From Roseateles depolymerans (GTDB lineage: Bacteria > Pseudomonadota > Gammaproteobacteria > Burkholderiales > Burkholderiaceae_C), in the NCBI GenBank assembly GCA_003241055.1, contig QFOD01000022.1, forward strand, positions 1 through 64,000: DNA of 64,000 nucleotides, read 5' to 3'. Made by a program: the position numbers and the translations under genes. Positions 1 through 9,649 of this stretch are shown here, piece after piece. The stretch's first letter is position 1; every line of letters starts with the position of its first letter. The notes under the pieces are model-generated. The model did not search any database and was not told the origin of the DNA. It saw nothing but the letters and a program-made list of their open reading frames with translations.

Positions 1-268
1 CCTGCCAGCAACACCAACCTCATCGAATTCCACGCGTTGATGCTTGACGCGCAAGACGGTGTCTTTCTTCTGGGCGCGACCAGAAGAAAGTTACCCGCCT
101 GCCGGGGCGGAATCCCGGCGCGGTGCCACGAGTTTTAAAGGCTCACTGCAAAAGCAACCAAGCCATCGGCTCCCGCCCCCAACTCACCCCTCAACCCTCC
201 CGGGTTGAATACAACTCATCAGGCAGCGAACTTCACTGATTCAGGCGAGGAGTGCAGGCCAAGCGCCC
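1..268. other. Unassigned left edge with a repeat-like hairpin
   Basis: I recognise no gene here. A plus-strand frame is open from the window edge to a TAA at 136-138, but its translation resembles nothing I know and it runs through a hairpin, so it may be the tail of a gene cut by the window or simply noncoding. Bases 63-73 (CTTTCTTCTGG) and 80-90 (CCAGAAGAAAG) form a perfect 11-bp inverted repeat around a 6-base loop. The rest lies downstream of the ABC exporter gene, which ends at 269 on the minus strand. Confidence 0.4.
63..90. repeat. Perfect 11-bp inverted repeat (hairpin)
   Basis: The arms at 63-73 and 80-90 are exact reverse complements with a 6-base loop. The CTTTCT...TGG / CCA...AGAAAG theme recurs at 7621-7646 inside a larger repeat element. 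This suggests a family of interspersed intergenic repeats in this genome. There is no T-run, so a simple terminator is unlikely. Confidence 0.6.
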
Positions 269-2068
269 TCACGCCTGCTCCTCCCCCTCCATCCCAAACT
301 GCATCGCCGCCAACTTCGCATACAGCCCACCCCGGGCCACCAACTCGTCATGCCGGCCGATGTCCACGATGCGGCCGGCCTCCATCACGACGATGCGGTC
401 GGCCTTCTGGATGGTGGCCAGGCGGTGCGCGATCACCAGCGTCGTGCGGTGCTGCATCGCGGCTTCCAGCGCGGCCTGCACCACGCGCTCGCTCTCGGCG
501 TCCAGCGCGCTCGTCGCCTCGTCCAGCAGCAGCAGCGGCGGGTTCTTCAGGATGGCCCGCGCAATGCTGATGCGCTGGCGCTGGCCCCCCGACAGGCGCA
601 CGCCGCGCTCGCCCAGGAAGCTCTGGTAGCCCTCGGGCAGCGCGCGGATGAAGTCGTCCGCGAACGCGGCCTTGGCGGCGGCGATCACCTCCTCGTCAGT
701 CGCATCCGGACGGCCGTAGCGGATGTTCTCCATCGCGGTGGTGGAGAAGATCACGCTGTCCTGCGGCACCAGGCCCACGCTTTCGCGCAGCGCTGCCAGG
801 GTCAGCTCTTGCGTGGGCACGCCGTTCAGCAGGATGCGGCCCTGCTGCGGGTCATAAAAACGCAGCAGCAGCTGGAACACCGTCGTCTTGCCCGCGCCGC
901 TGGGGCCCACCAGCGCCACGGTTTCGCCCCGGGCGATGCGCAGGTCGAGGTCGGCCAGCGCGGCGGTCTGGGGGCGTGAGGGGTAGTGGAAGGTGATGCC
1001 GTTGAACGCGACCTCGCTGCCCCCGGCCGCGGCGGGCAGCGCGCGCGGCTGGGCCGGGTCGGCCACGGGGGAGCGGGTCTCCATCAGCTCCACCAGGCGC
1101 TCGGTGGCGCCGGCGGCGCGCAGCACGTCGCCCCAGACCTCGGCCAGCACCGCCACGCTGCTGACCAGCAGCGTCACGTACACCACCGTCTGGCCCAGGT
1201 GGCCGGCGGTGATCTTGCCGGCGATCACCGCCTGCGTGCCCTGGTACAGGCCCCACAGCATCGCGCCGAACACCGCGGTGATGATGAAGGCCACCAGGAA
1301 GCTGCGCACCTTGGTGCGCTTGCGGGCGGTGTCGAACGCAGCCTCGCTGGCGGCGTCGAAGCGGCGGGCCTCGGCGGCTTCCTGCGTGTAGCTCTGCACC
1401 ACGGGCACGGCATTCAGCACCTCGGCGGCAATGGCCGAGGTGTCGGCGACCCGGTCCTGGCTGGCGCGCGAGAGCTTGCGCACCCGGCCGCCGAAGTACA
1501 GCGCCGGCGCCACCACCAGCGCCAGGATCAGCAAGACCTGGCCCATCACATAGGGGTTGGTGACGATCAGCATCACCAGCGCGCCGCCGCCCATCACCGT
1601 GTTGCGCAGGCCCATGGACAGGCTGGAGCCCACCACGGTCTGTACCACGGTCGTGTCGGTGGTGATGCGCGACAGCACCTCGCCGGTCTGCGTGGTCTCG
1701 AAGAACTCGGGGCTCTGGCGCAGCACATGGCGGTAGACCGCGTTGCGCAGGTCGGCGGTGATGCGCTCGCCCAGCCAGGTCACCATGTAGAAGCGCGAGG
1801 CCGAGAACACGCCCAGCGCCGCACCCACCGCGAACATGGCGAGGAAGTGGTCCTTCAGCGCGAGCAGCCGTTCGCCGGGGCTGCTGGCCGCCATGCCGGC
1901 GTCGATCAGGCCGCGCAGCGCCAGCGGAAAGGCCAGCGTGGCCAATGCGGCCAGCAGCAGCGTCAGCAGCGCCAGCGCGATGCGGCCCCGGTAGGGGCGG
2001 AGGAAGGGCAGCAGGCCGCTCAGCGAGCGGGCGTTCTTGGAGGCGGGGCGTTCTTTGCTGGTGCTCAT
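269..2068 (-). CDS. ABC transporter, fused permease and ATP-binding half-transporter (MsbA-like exporter)
   Basis: 599-residue inner-membrane exporter subunit expected to work as a homodimer that uses ATP to move a hydrophobic or lipid-like substrate outward. The N-terminal half (about 30-320) holds the six-helix membrane domain. The C-terminal half is the nucleotide-binding domain with Walker A GPSGAGKTT near residue 387, signature LSGGQRQR, Walker B LLLLDEATSALD and the switch histidine in AHRLAT. The start chosen is the ATG whose product begins MSTSKERPASK. The frame stays open to 2491, but that extension would run into the divergent hydrolase gene and is low-complexity. The substrate cannot be read from the sequence, and MsbA-type lipid or drug export are both possible. 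Confidence 0.9.
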   Translation of the reverse strand: MSTSKERPASKNARSLSGLLPFLRPYRGRIALALLTLLLAALATLAFPLALRGLIDAGMAASSPGERLLALKDHFLAMFAVGAALGVFSASRFYMVTWLGERITADLRNAVYRHVLRQSPEFFETTQTGEVLSRITTDTTVVQTVVGSSLSMGLRNTVMGGGALVMLIVTNPYVMGQVLLILALVVAPALYFGGRVRKLSRASQDRVADTSAIAAEVLNAVPVVQSYTQEAAEARRFDAASEAAFDTARKRTKVRSFLVAFIITAVFGAMLWGLYQGTQAVIAGKITAGHLGQTVVYVTLLVSSVAVLAEVWGDVLRAAGATERLVELMETRSPVADPAQPRALPAAAGGSEVAFNGITFHYPSRPQTAALADLDLRIARGETVALVGPSGAGKTTVFQLLLRFYDPQQGRILLNGVPTQELTLAALRESVGLVPQDSVIFSTTAMENIRYGRPDATDEEVIAAAKAAFADDFIRALPEGYQSFLGERGVRLSGGQRQRISIARAILKNPPLLLLDEATSALDAESERVVQAALEAAMQHRTTLVIAHRLATIQKADRIVVMEAGRIVDIGRHDELVARGGLYAKLAAMQFGMEGEEQA

Positions 2069-2267
2069 GGTGCGGGGCGGTCGCGCGCGACTCGCCCGGG
2101 GAGGCCAAGGGGTCCGGCGAGGATTGTGGGGCCTGGGCGGGGGCCGGCGCATGACGGCGCTCAGGCTGCTGACAGTCGCTGGCGGGGGCTGGCATGGGGA
2201 AAGCGCGTGGCGGCCGCGCTCGCCACGGCGGCGACACTGCGCGCGCCCTGACTCGCGCCGTCTGCTG

Positions 2268-3347
2268 ATGAACCGTTGCCTGTTGCTTCTGATCGGCCTG
2301 CTGCTGGCCACCCGCGCCGCGTCGGCCGCCGACGACCTGTTGCCGCCCGGGCCCTGGCCTTGCGACGCGGCGCAGCCCGCGGTGCACCGCGAGGGCTTTG
2401 TGCCCGTGGGCGGCCTGCAGCAGTGGGTCACGGTGCATGGCAGCGACTGCCGCAAGCCGGTGCTGCTGATGGTGCACGGCGGCCCCGGCAACCCGCTGAC
2501 ACCCTATGCCAATGCCCCCGCCAGCCCCTACGCGGCCTGGCAGCAGGACTTCACGCTGGTGCTGTGGGACCAGCGCGGTGCCGGCCGCACCTATGGCCGC
2601 CAGCCGGTGGACCCCGACGCCGAGGAAAAGTTGCTCAGCATCGAGCAACTGGCCGCCGATGGCGTGGAGGTAGCGCGCTGGGCGACGCGCACGCTGGGCC
2701 AGCGCCAGGTCGTGCTGTTTGGCGGTTCCTGGAGCTCGGCGCTGAGCGTGCACATGGCGATGCGCGCGCCCGAGCTGTTCGTGGCCTACGTGGGCACGGG
2801 CCAGCTGGTGGGGGCCGACAACCTGCCGGCCAGCTATGCGGCCACGCTGGCGCTGGCGCGCGCGGCCGGTGACGCGGCCTCGGTCGCCAAGCTGGAGGCC
2901 ATGGGCGCTCCGCCCTGGACCAACCCGCGCCACATGGGCCAGCTGCGCCGCGTGACCCGGGTCTACGAGGCCGCGGCCAGCGATCCCGCGCCCACCGCCT
3001 GGTGGCTGCGCGCGCCGGCCTACGACACGCCGGCCGAACGCGAAGCCTACACGCGTGGGGAAGACTTCTCGTGGCTGCAGTACGTGGGCCTGCGGGGCCA
3101 GGGCATGCTGTCGCGGCTGGACCTGCCGGCGCTGGGCCTGCGCTTTGCGATGCCGGTGTTCATGCTGCAGGGCGAGGCCGATCTGGTGACCGTGCCCTCG
3201 GTGTCGCGCCGCTATTTCGACCGTCTTCAGGCGCCGGACAAGCACTACCTGCTGCTGCAACGCGTGGGCCACGATCCCAACCCCCGCATGATCGCCGCTC
3301 AGCACCGAGTGCTGGTGGAGCAGGTGCTGCCGCTGCTGGCGCGCTGA
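2268..3347 (+). CDS. Secreted alpha/beta hydrolase, proline iminopeptidase-like (peptidase S33)
   Basis: 359 residues. The start at 2268 gives a clean signal peptide (MNRCLLLLIGLLLATRAASA), so the enzyme should act in the periplasm or outside. The oxyanion-region motif HGGPGNP is typical of proline iminopeptidases, as is DQRGAGRT. The nucleophile elbow is GGSWSS with Ser154, and the likely catalytic His is in RVGHDPN near the C terminus. The fold class is clear but the substrate is not. The gene is divergent from the ABC exporter with about 200 bp between starts. Longer in-frame starts (back to 2037) lack a signal peptide and overlap the exporter start. Confidence 0.85.
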   Translation: MNRCLLLLIGLLLATRAASAADDLLPPGPWPCDAAQPAVHREGFVPVGGLQQWVTVHGSDCRKPVLLMVHGGPGNPLTPYANAPASPYAAWQQDFTLVLWDQRGAGRTYGRQPVDPDAEEKLLSIEQLAADGVEVARWATRTLGQRQVVLFGGSWSSALSVHMAMRAPELFVAYVGTGQLVGADNLPASYAATLALARAAGDAASVAKLEAMGAPPWTNPRHMGQLRRVTRVYEAAASDPAPTAWWLRAPAYDTPAEREAYTRGEDFSWLQYVGLRGQGMLSRLDLPALGLRFAMPVFMLQGEADLVTVPSVSRRYFDRLQAPDKHYLLLQRVGHDPNPRMIAAQHRVLVEQVLPLLAR

Positions 3348-3360
3348 GCGCCCGCGCCCC

Positions 3361-3687
3361 TCAGCCCGGCGGCAGGTGCTCGGGCTCCGGTGACAAGCCC
3401 CAGGCTTCGCGTGCCTTGAGGCACTGGGCGTCGCCAGCCTGCACCTCGCGGCAGGTGCTGGCCCGTTGCGTGTAGATGCCGCAGCTGACCTGTCGGCCCA
3501 CCTCGCCCTGCAAGGCCACGCAGCGCACCGGCCGGGCCTGGGTGCCGGCCATGCAGCGCATGTGGGGGCTGACCGGCAGCGTCAGCGCCGCCGGCACCTG
3601 GCCGCCGGGCGCGTCATCGCATTCGCCCCAGTAGAAGGACACGCGGTAAACCGAGCAGCAGGCGCCGCAGCTTTGGCAGTCGAACAT
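3361..3687 (-). CDS. YkgJ-type cysteine cluster protein
   Basis: 108-residue protein with the family's metal-binding cysteine pattern: CQSCGACC at the very N terminus, then further cysteines (CMAGTQ, CVALQG, CGIYTQR, CREVQ). YkgJ/UPF0153 proteins are thought to bind zinc or iron-sulfur, with unknown function. Translation from the ATG at 3687 puts CxxCGxCC right after Met-Phe-Asp, as usual for the family. An ATG at 3711 would overlap the preceding lipocalin-like gene by 14 bases. It is the last gene of the minus-strand cassette and convergent with the hydrolase gene that ends at 3347. Confidence 0.8.
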   Translation of the reverse strand: MFDCQSCGACCSVYRVSFYWGECDDAPGGQVPAALTLPVSPHMRCMAGTQARPVRCVALQGEVGRQVSCGIYTQRASTCREVQAGDAQCLKAREAWGLSPEPEHLPPG

Positions 3688-3697
3688 CAACGTCGCC

Positions 3698-4777
3698 CTA
3701 GCGCCCGGCATCCAGTGGCGGCTTGCCCGCGTAGCCGGTCAGCTCCAGATAGCCCAGGCCGATCTCGCGGCCGGCCGCGTCGCGCAGCCGGGCCAGGCCT
3801 TCCCAGTAGACCAGGCCGCTGCTGCCGCGTGCGTCGATCTCCTGTGCGTCTAGGCAGGCCTCCAGCGACAGCGCGCCGGCGGGGCTTTGCAGCGTCCAGG
3901 CCACGGGCCAGCGGGTGCCGGTGGCCGGGCTGGTCCAGTGGCGGGTGGGCTGCATGAGCACCTCGTCCGGCGCGAAGCTGCGGTCCGGCTGGCTGGGCGT
4001 GCGCAGGCTGCCGCCCGCGAAAGAGCGCCCGCCATCGGCGCGGCGCAGCTGGAACAGCGTCAGCGCGCGGCCGTCGTGCAGGTTGATGCCCAGCCAGTCC
4101 CAGCCCACGGCCTGGCCCAGCAGGTTGTCGCTCCACTCGTGGTCCAGCCAGCTGCGGCCGCTCAGGGTCAGGGCTTGCCCGGCGCGGGTGAGCGTGGCCT
4201 GGGTCTGCAATTGCGGGCGCGAGTAGTAGAGGCTGAACTGCCCGGGCGCCGGCCCCTTGCGCGAGTGGCCCTGCTCGCCCTGCAGCAGCGGCGCGTCCGG
4301 CGTGTCCAGTTGCAGCGACAGCGCCCAGCCTTCGGCATTGAAGGCCGCCACATAGCCATTGCCGCGCCGGCTCAGCGTCCAGTCTCGCAGGCGCACGCGG
4401 CAGTCGCCCTCGGCGGCCTCGGCCACGCCGGGCAGCGCGCGCATCAGGCGCTGGTCATGCTGCTGGCGGCCGGCGTGCAGGTCGCTCAGCGCCACATGGC
4501 CCAGCATCAGCTGGCGCGCGGCCAGTGCGCTGGCGTGGCCGGCCGGCGCGGGGCCGGGCAGGCGGAAGAAGGTGAGCTGGTAGCCGAACAGCGGCTGCTG
4601 CGGCGCGGCCGGGTCGGCCAGCCAGCCGGTCAGGTACCACCATTCGATGGCCTGGGCCGGGTGGGCGCCGTAGTCCTGCGGGAAGCGCAGCGGCAGCGAG
4701 GGCGTGGGCGGCGCGGCGCCGGCCAGCGCGGGCCAGGGCAGGGTGGCGAGCAGCAGCGTTCGGCGTTGCAGCGTCAT
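3698..4777 (-). CDS. AttH / CrtC-type lipocalin-like secreted protein (carotenoid 1,2-hydratase family)
   Basis: 359 residues starting MTLQRRTLLLATLPWPALAG, a signal sequence with twin arginines that suggests Tat or Sec export. The body carries the conserved family features: FPQDYGAHP...EWWYLTGWL near the mature N terminus, GYQLTFFR, a central W-D-W-x-G-I-N-L-H-D-G stretch and a second beta-barrel half ending in GLGYLELTGYAG. Proteins of this family are encoded next to FtsX-type permeases and LolD-type ATPases, exactly the arrangement here, and may act as a periplasmic lipid-binding partner. True carotenoid hydratase activity is not implied. The frame is open upstream to 4924, but the signal peptide favours 4777. 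Confidence 0.82.
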   Translation of the reverse strand: MTLQRRTLLLATLPWPALAGAAPPTPSLPLRFPQDYGAHPAQAIEWWYLTGWLADPAAPQQPLFGYQLTFFRLPGPAPAGHASALAARQLMLGHVALSDLHAGRQQHDQRLMRALPGVAEAAEGDCRVRLRDWTLSRRGNGYVAAFNAEGWALSLQLDTPDAPLLQGEQGHSRKGPAPGQFSLYYSRPQLQTQATLTRAGQALTLSGRSWLDHEWSDNLLGQAVGWDWLGINLHDGRALTLFQLRRADGGRSFAGGSLRTPSQPDRSFAPDEVLMQPTRHWTSPATGTRWPVAWTLQSPAGALSLEACLDAQEIDARGSSGLVYWEGLARLRDAAGREIGLGYLELTGYAGKPPLDAGR

Positions 4778-4962
4778 GTCAGTGAGTCCCGGCCGTCGTG
4801 TGAGTGCGTGGCGCGCGCTGCGGGCCGAGCGCCGGGCCGCCCCAAGCCGGCCCGCATTCGGCGATGTGCTTGCGGCTCGACGCTGCAAGCATCGCCGTCC
4901 CCACCGGGGACCGGCTGGGCGCACCCGCTTTCAGCGGGGGGCGACTGGACGAGGGGCTCATG

Positions 4963-7527
4963 TCAAGAGTCCTCCCTCACCGCGCGTATCGCGTCCTGGT
5001 TGAGCGCCTGACGGCCGGCCAGCCAGGAGGCGCCCACGGCGGCTGCAAAGGCCAGGCCCACCAGCGCGGCCAGTCGGGCGGTGGGCAGGTAGAGGTCCAT
5101 GGTCCAGTGAAAGCTCTGCGGGTTCACGACGAACACCAGCACCGCGCTCAGGCCCAGGCCCAGCGCCAGGCCGGCCAGCGCGCCCACGCCGCCGGCGAGG
5201 CTGGACTCGATCAGCAGCAGCCGCAGCAGTGCACGGCGCGACAGGCCCAGATGGCGCAGCAGCCCGAACTCTCGGCGCCGCGCCAGCGCCTGGGCCGACT
5301 GGCTGGCCACCACGCCGAACAGGCCCACGGCCAGCGCGATGCCCTGCAGCCACACGGTGATCGCGAAGCTGCGGTCGAAGATCTGCAGCGACAGCCGGCG
5401 CAGCTCGCCGGCCGCGGCCAGCTCCAGGTCGTCGGGGTGCTCGGCGGCGGCGCGCAGTGCGGCCTGGGCCTGGGCCAGGTCTTGCCCTGGGCGCAGCCAC
5501 AGCTGCAGCTCGGTGATGGCGCGGTCGCCGCTGGCGCGCTGGTAGTCGGCCAGGTTCATCCACAGCACGCCGGTCTGGTGGGCGTAGTCGCGCCAGATGC
5601 CGGCCACCTGCAGGCGCAGCACGCGGCCGCCGTCCAGCGGCTGCGTGAACACCCGGCCGGGCACCAGGCCGTTGCGGTCGCGCGCGGCCTCGTTCACCCA
5701 CACCGGCAGTGCTTGGGCGTCGGGCGCGCCGGTCCAGCGCTGCACCAGGGTCAGGTGGGCCTGCTGCAGTTCGCGGGCGATCAGCTGGCTGCGCTCGCCG
5801 CCCGGCAGCGTGAGGGCCACGGTGCGCTGCGGGCCCAGACGCTGGAACTGCGGCAGCGCCTGCAGCCGCGCCAGCAGCGCGGGCGGCAGCGGCGCGGGCA
5901 GACCGGCGGCGTCGCGCAGCGCGGGGCGCAGGTAGAGGTCGGCCGGCAGCGCGTCGTCCAGCCAGCGCGACAGCGACTCGCGGAAGCTGCCGATCATCAC
6001 GGTCATGGCCACGGCCAGCGACAGCGCCACCAGCACGCCGGCCAGCGTGCGGCGCGCCTCGCCGGCCTGGTCGCGGCTGCGCTCGCGCGCCAGCATCAGC
6101 AGCGGGCCGGCCGGCAGCCGCGCCAGCAGCGCGGTCAGCGCGCTCACCAGATGCGGCACCAGCACCAGGCCGCCCAGCAGCAGCGCCAGCATGGACAGAT
6201 AGGCCGCGATGGCCGTGCCGTCGGCCAGCGGCGGCAGCTGGGCCAGGCCCACGCTGCTGGCCAGCAGCGCGCCGCCCAGCCAGGCCGGCAGCGCGCGCGG
6301 CGCCGGCAGGCCCAGGCCCTTGAGCACCTGGGCCGGCGCGATGCGCGCCACCGTGACGGCCGGCGTCAGCGCGGCCAGCAGCGCCGCCGCCAGGCCCAGG
6401 CCGCCATAGACCAGCGCCGGCACCAGCAGTGGCTGCTGCCACAGCAGCGCCGCCGAGCTGCCGGCGTTCACCTGCAGGCCCAGCGTGCTCCCCATCAGCT
6501 TGAGTGCACCCGCCGCCAGCCCCGCGCCCAACGCCAGGCCCAGCGCGGTGCCGGCCAGGCCGATGACGCCGCCTTCCAGCAGGATGAGCTGCCAGCGGGC
6601 TCGGGCCGACAGCCCCAGCACGCCCACCAGCGCCCATTGCGGCAGGCGCTGCGCGGTGGCCAGCGACAGCACCGCATAGACCAGGAAGGCGCCGGTGAAC
6701 AGCGCCATCAGCGCCAGCAGCCCGAGGTTCACGCGATAGGCGCGGGTCAGGTCGGCCAGGCGCTCGCCCTCGTCCTGCGGGGCCCCGGCTTGCCAGTGCG
6801 GTGAGCTGTTGAGCCGGGCTGCCAGCGTGGCGGCGTCGCTGCCGGGCTGCAGTTGCAGGTCCACGCGGTCCAGCTGGCCCAGGCGGCCGGTGAGGGCCTG
6901 GGCGTCGGCAATGTCCAGCACCGCCAGCGGGCTGTGGCCGGCCGCCACGCGGCCGCCGGCCCGCAGCGCGATGTCGCGTGGCCGGCCGTCGGGCTGGGGC
7001 AGGCGCAGACGCAGCTGGCCGTCGGCCGGCAGCAGCGCGCGGGCGGCGGCGTTGAGGTGCAGCTGGCCACCGGCCAGCAGCGCGCGCCAGCCGGCGTTGT
7101 CGCCAGCTTGTGCATCGATCTGCGGCAGCAGCTGCGGCGCCAGCGGCCGCGCGTGGCCGGCCGAGGCCAGCAGCGCGAGTGCGTCCACGCCGATCAGGCG
7201 CAGCTGCCGCGGCTGGCCGTCGGCGCCGCGCGCCTCGGGCCACAGCGCCTGGGCCTCCAGCACCGGGCTGGCCACGGCCACACCGGGCGTGTTCCACAGC
7301 GCGGCCAGGTCGGCGTCACTCAGCGGGCCCTGGCGGCCACGCACCACCAGATCAGGCTGGCCGCTGACGCCGCGGGCCGCACGTGCAAACTCGGTCAGTG
7401 CCGCGCCGTTGAGCAGGTGCACGCCAAAGGCCAGCGCTACGCCCAGCATCACGGCCACGATGGCCAGCACGATGCGGCCGGGCTGGTCGCGCCAGGCAGG
7501 CCAGCTGAGGTGGGGCCAGAGGGTCAT
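4963..7527 (-). CDS. ABC transporter permease with FtsX-like domains (MacB/LolC-type large permease)
   Basis: 854-residue inner-membrane protein. An N-terminal membrane helix (IVLAIVAVMLGVALAFGVHLL) is followed by a large periplasmic region. Two FtsX blocks follow, one around residues 260-400 and the other at the C terminus (about 720-850, with the typical RRREFGLLRHLGLSRRALLRLL linker). A further helix pair lies between them. Such two-FtsX permeases pair with a separate LolD-like ATPase, here encoded upstream at 7966-8637, to drive mechanotransmission or lipoprotein/lipid handling without import. The secreted lipocalin-like protein follows after 185 bp. The start is the ATG at 7527 (MTLWPHLSWPAWRD). 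Confidence 0.88.
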   Translation of the reverse strand: MTLWPHLSWPAWRDQPGRIVLAIVAVMLGVALAFGVHLLNGAALTEFARAARGVSGQPDLVVRGRQGPLSDADLAALWNTPGVAVASPVLEAQALWPEARGADGQPRQLRLIGVDALALLASAGHARPLAPQLLPQIDAQAGDNAGWRALLAGGQLHLNAAARALLPADGQLRLRLPQPDGRPRDIALRAGGRVAAGHSPLAVLDIADAQALTGRLGQLDRVDLQLQPGSDAATLAARLNSSPHWQAGAPQDEGERLADLTRAYRVNLGLLALMALFTGAFLVYAVLSLATAQRLPQWALVGVLGLSARARWQLILLEGGVIGLAGTALGLALGAGLAAGALKLMGSTLGLQVNAGSSAALLWQQPLLVPALVYGGLGLAAALLAALTPAVTVARIAPAQVLKGLGLPAPRALPAWLGGALLASSVGLAQLPPLADGTAIAAYLSMLALLLGGLVLVPHLVSALTALLARLPAGPLLMLARERSRDQAGEARRTLAGVLVALSLAVAMTVMIGSFRESLSRWLDDALPADLYLRPALRDAAGLPAPLPPALLARLQALPQFQRLGPQRTVALTLPGGERSQLIARELQQAHLTLVQRWTGAPDAQALPVWVNEAARDRNGLVPGRVFTQPLDGGRVLRLQVAGIWRDYAHQTGVLWMNLADYQRASGDRAITELQLWLRPGQDLAQAQAALRAAAEHPDDLELAAAGELRRLSLQIFDRSFAITVWLQGIALAVGLFGVVASQSAQALARRREFGLLRHLGLSRRALLRLLLIESSLAGGVGALAGLALGLGLSAVLVFVVNPQSFHWTMDLYLPTARLAALVGLAFAAAVGASWLAGRQALNQDAIRAVREDS

Positions 7528-7599
7528 GGCCGTGAACGTCCTGCGTTGGCCGACGGGAGGCTCTTGCCATGACCCCCATGATTCGGAGCGCCGTGCCGG

Positions 7600-7915
7600 G
7601 AGTTCGCCCCGGCGGGCGACCTACTTTCTGGGCGACCAGAAAGTAGGCAAAGAGTCGCCCCTGCAAAACCACCCCGCCGCTGCGCGACGGGGTGCCCTGC
7701 GATGCTCCGAGCCCAGGGCCGCGCCCAACTCACTTCGCTCACTGCGCTCGCTGCGTTCAGACAAAGGGGTGCGAAGTCAGTGCTTGAAGCGCGCTGCGCG
7801 CGCGCCCTGAGCTCGTGCGCTTCTCGGCGGTTTAGAAGGGGAGTGAATAAGGCTTGTGCAACGGCGTGTGGGCTCAGCAGCATCCTTCTCGTGGGGCGCC
7901 CGCCGGCGCGAACTC
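7600..7915. mobile_element. 316-bp MITE-like repeat element with 19-bp terminal inverted repeats
   Basis: The ends 7600-7618 (GAGTTCGCCCCGGCGGGCG) and 7897-7915 are inverted copies of each other, matching at 18 of 19 bases. Inside, next to the left end, bases 7621-7631 and 7636-7646 form a perfect hairpin (CTACTTTCTGG / CCAGAAAGTAG). It is enclosed by an outer pair GGGCGAC (7614-7620) and GTCGCCC (7654-7660). No transposase or credible gene lies within, and short frames reading ...FAYFLVAQKV are by-products of the hairpin. From memory, similar elements recur in Burkholderiales intergenic regions. No target duplication is visible. It separates the ATPase gene from the permease gene. Confidence 0.65.
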
Positions 7916-7965
7916 TCCGCTGGGGTCTTGCCGCGCGGCGGTACGCCTCGGTGCGATATACCGCC

Positions 7966-8633
<668 letters not shown>

Positions 8634-8637
<4 letters not shown>

Positions 8638-9551
8638 GGCTGCAGCACCCGCTGCAGGCCGGCCAGCAGTTCGGGCAGCGGCTGGGGACCGTCACAGGCG
8701 ATCGCGTGCCGGCGCGGCATGCTGCGCAGCCAGGTGACCTGGCGCTTGGCCAGCTGGCGGGTGGCGGCGATGCCGCGCTCGCGCAGGTCGGAAAAATCGT
8801 CACGGTCCAGCGCCTCCCAGACCTGGCGGTAGCCCACGCAGCGCATGGAGGGCAGCTGCAGGCTGAGGTCGCCGCGCCCGCGCAGCGCGCGCACCTCGTT
8901 CACCAGGCCGGCGTCCAGCATCGCGTCGAAACGCTGGGCCAGGCGCTCGTGCAGCCAGGCGCGGTCCTGCGGTTCCAGTGAAAAGAGCGGCCAGTCCACG
9001 CCCTCGCTGCGCGAGGCCGCATGCAGCTCGCTCAAGGGCCGGCCGGTCAGGCGTATCACCTCCAGCGCACGCTGTATGCGCTGGCTGTCGCCCGGCGCCA
9101 GCCGCGTGGCGGTCACGGGGTCCAGGCTTGCCAGCTCGGCATGCAGGGCCGGCCAGCCGCGCGCCAGCGCCTCGGCATCGATCTGCGCGCGCAGCTCGGC
9201 GTCGGCCTGGGGCAGGGCGGAGAGCCCGTCGAACAGCGCCTTGAAATACAGCATGGTGCCGCCCACCAGCAGCGGCAGGCGGCCGCGCGCCACGATCTCG
9301 CCGGCCAGGCGGCGCGCATCGCGCACGAACTCGGCGGCGGAGTAGCTGTCCAGCGGGTCGAGGATGTCGATCAGGTGATGCGGCACGGCCGCCAGCTCGG
9401 CCGCGCTGGGCTTGGCTGTGCCTATGTCCATGCCGCGATACACCAGCGCGGAGTCCACGCTGATGATCTCCACCGGCAGCCGCTCGGCAATCGCCAGCGC
9501 CGCCGCCGTCTTGCCGCAGCCGGTCGGGCCGGCAATGCAAACAGGTGTCAT
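8634..9551 (-). CDS. miaA: tRNA dimethylallyltransferase MiaA
   Basis: 305 residues. It adds a dimethylallyl group to N6 of A37 in tRNAs that read U-starting codons. Visible family motifs are the P-loop GPTGCGKTAAAL at residues 7-18, DSALVYRGMDIGTAKP with the catalytic Asp and the tRNA-contacting stretch, HHLIDILDP, LVGGTMLYFKAL, and the C-terminal RQLAKRQVTWLR. The length is normal for the family. It lies downstream of mutL, as in many proteobacteria, although here an RluF-like gene intervenes. It overlaps the start of the ABC ATPase gene. Confidence 0.96.
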
Positions 9552-9602
9552 GTTCTATGGGGTATTCCCAAGCGGCTGCCGTGGAACCGGCTTTGCCGGG
9601 CC

Positions 9603-9640
9603 ACCGGCAGCGCCCCCTTGAGGGGGCCGGCGCAGCCGGT
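9603..9640. repeat. Nested hairpin repeat between miaA and the pseudouridine synthase gene
   Basis: Bases 9612-9627 form an inverted repeat GCCCCCT-TG-AGGGGGC. It is flanked by a second pair ACCGGC (9603-9608) and GCCGGT (9635-9640), giving a cruciform-capable structure. CCCCCTTGAGGGGG-type palindromes are a familiar interspersed intergenic motif in Burkholderiales. No T-run follows on either strand, so it is more likely a REP-like repeat than a terminator. Confidence 0.5.
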
Positions 9641-9649
9641 ACGGGGTGG

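Noticed and set aside
7352..7672. Short minus-strand frame reading ...FAYFLVAQKV
   Set aside because: It is translation of the hairpin in the repeat element, a common false gene call in Burkholderiales.
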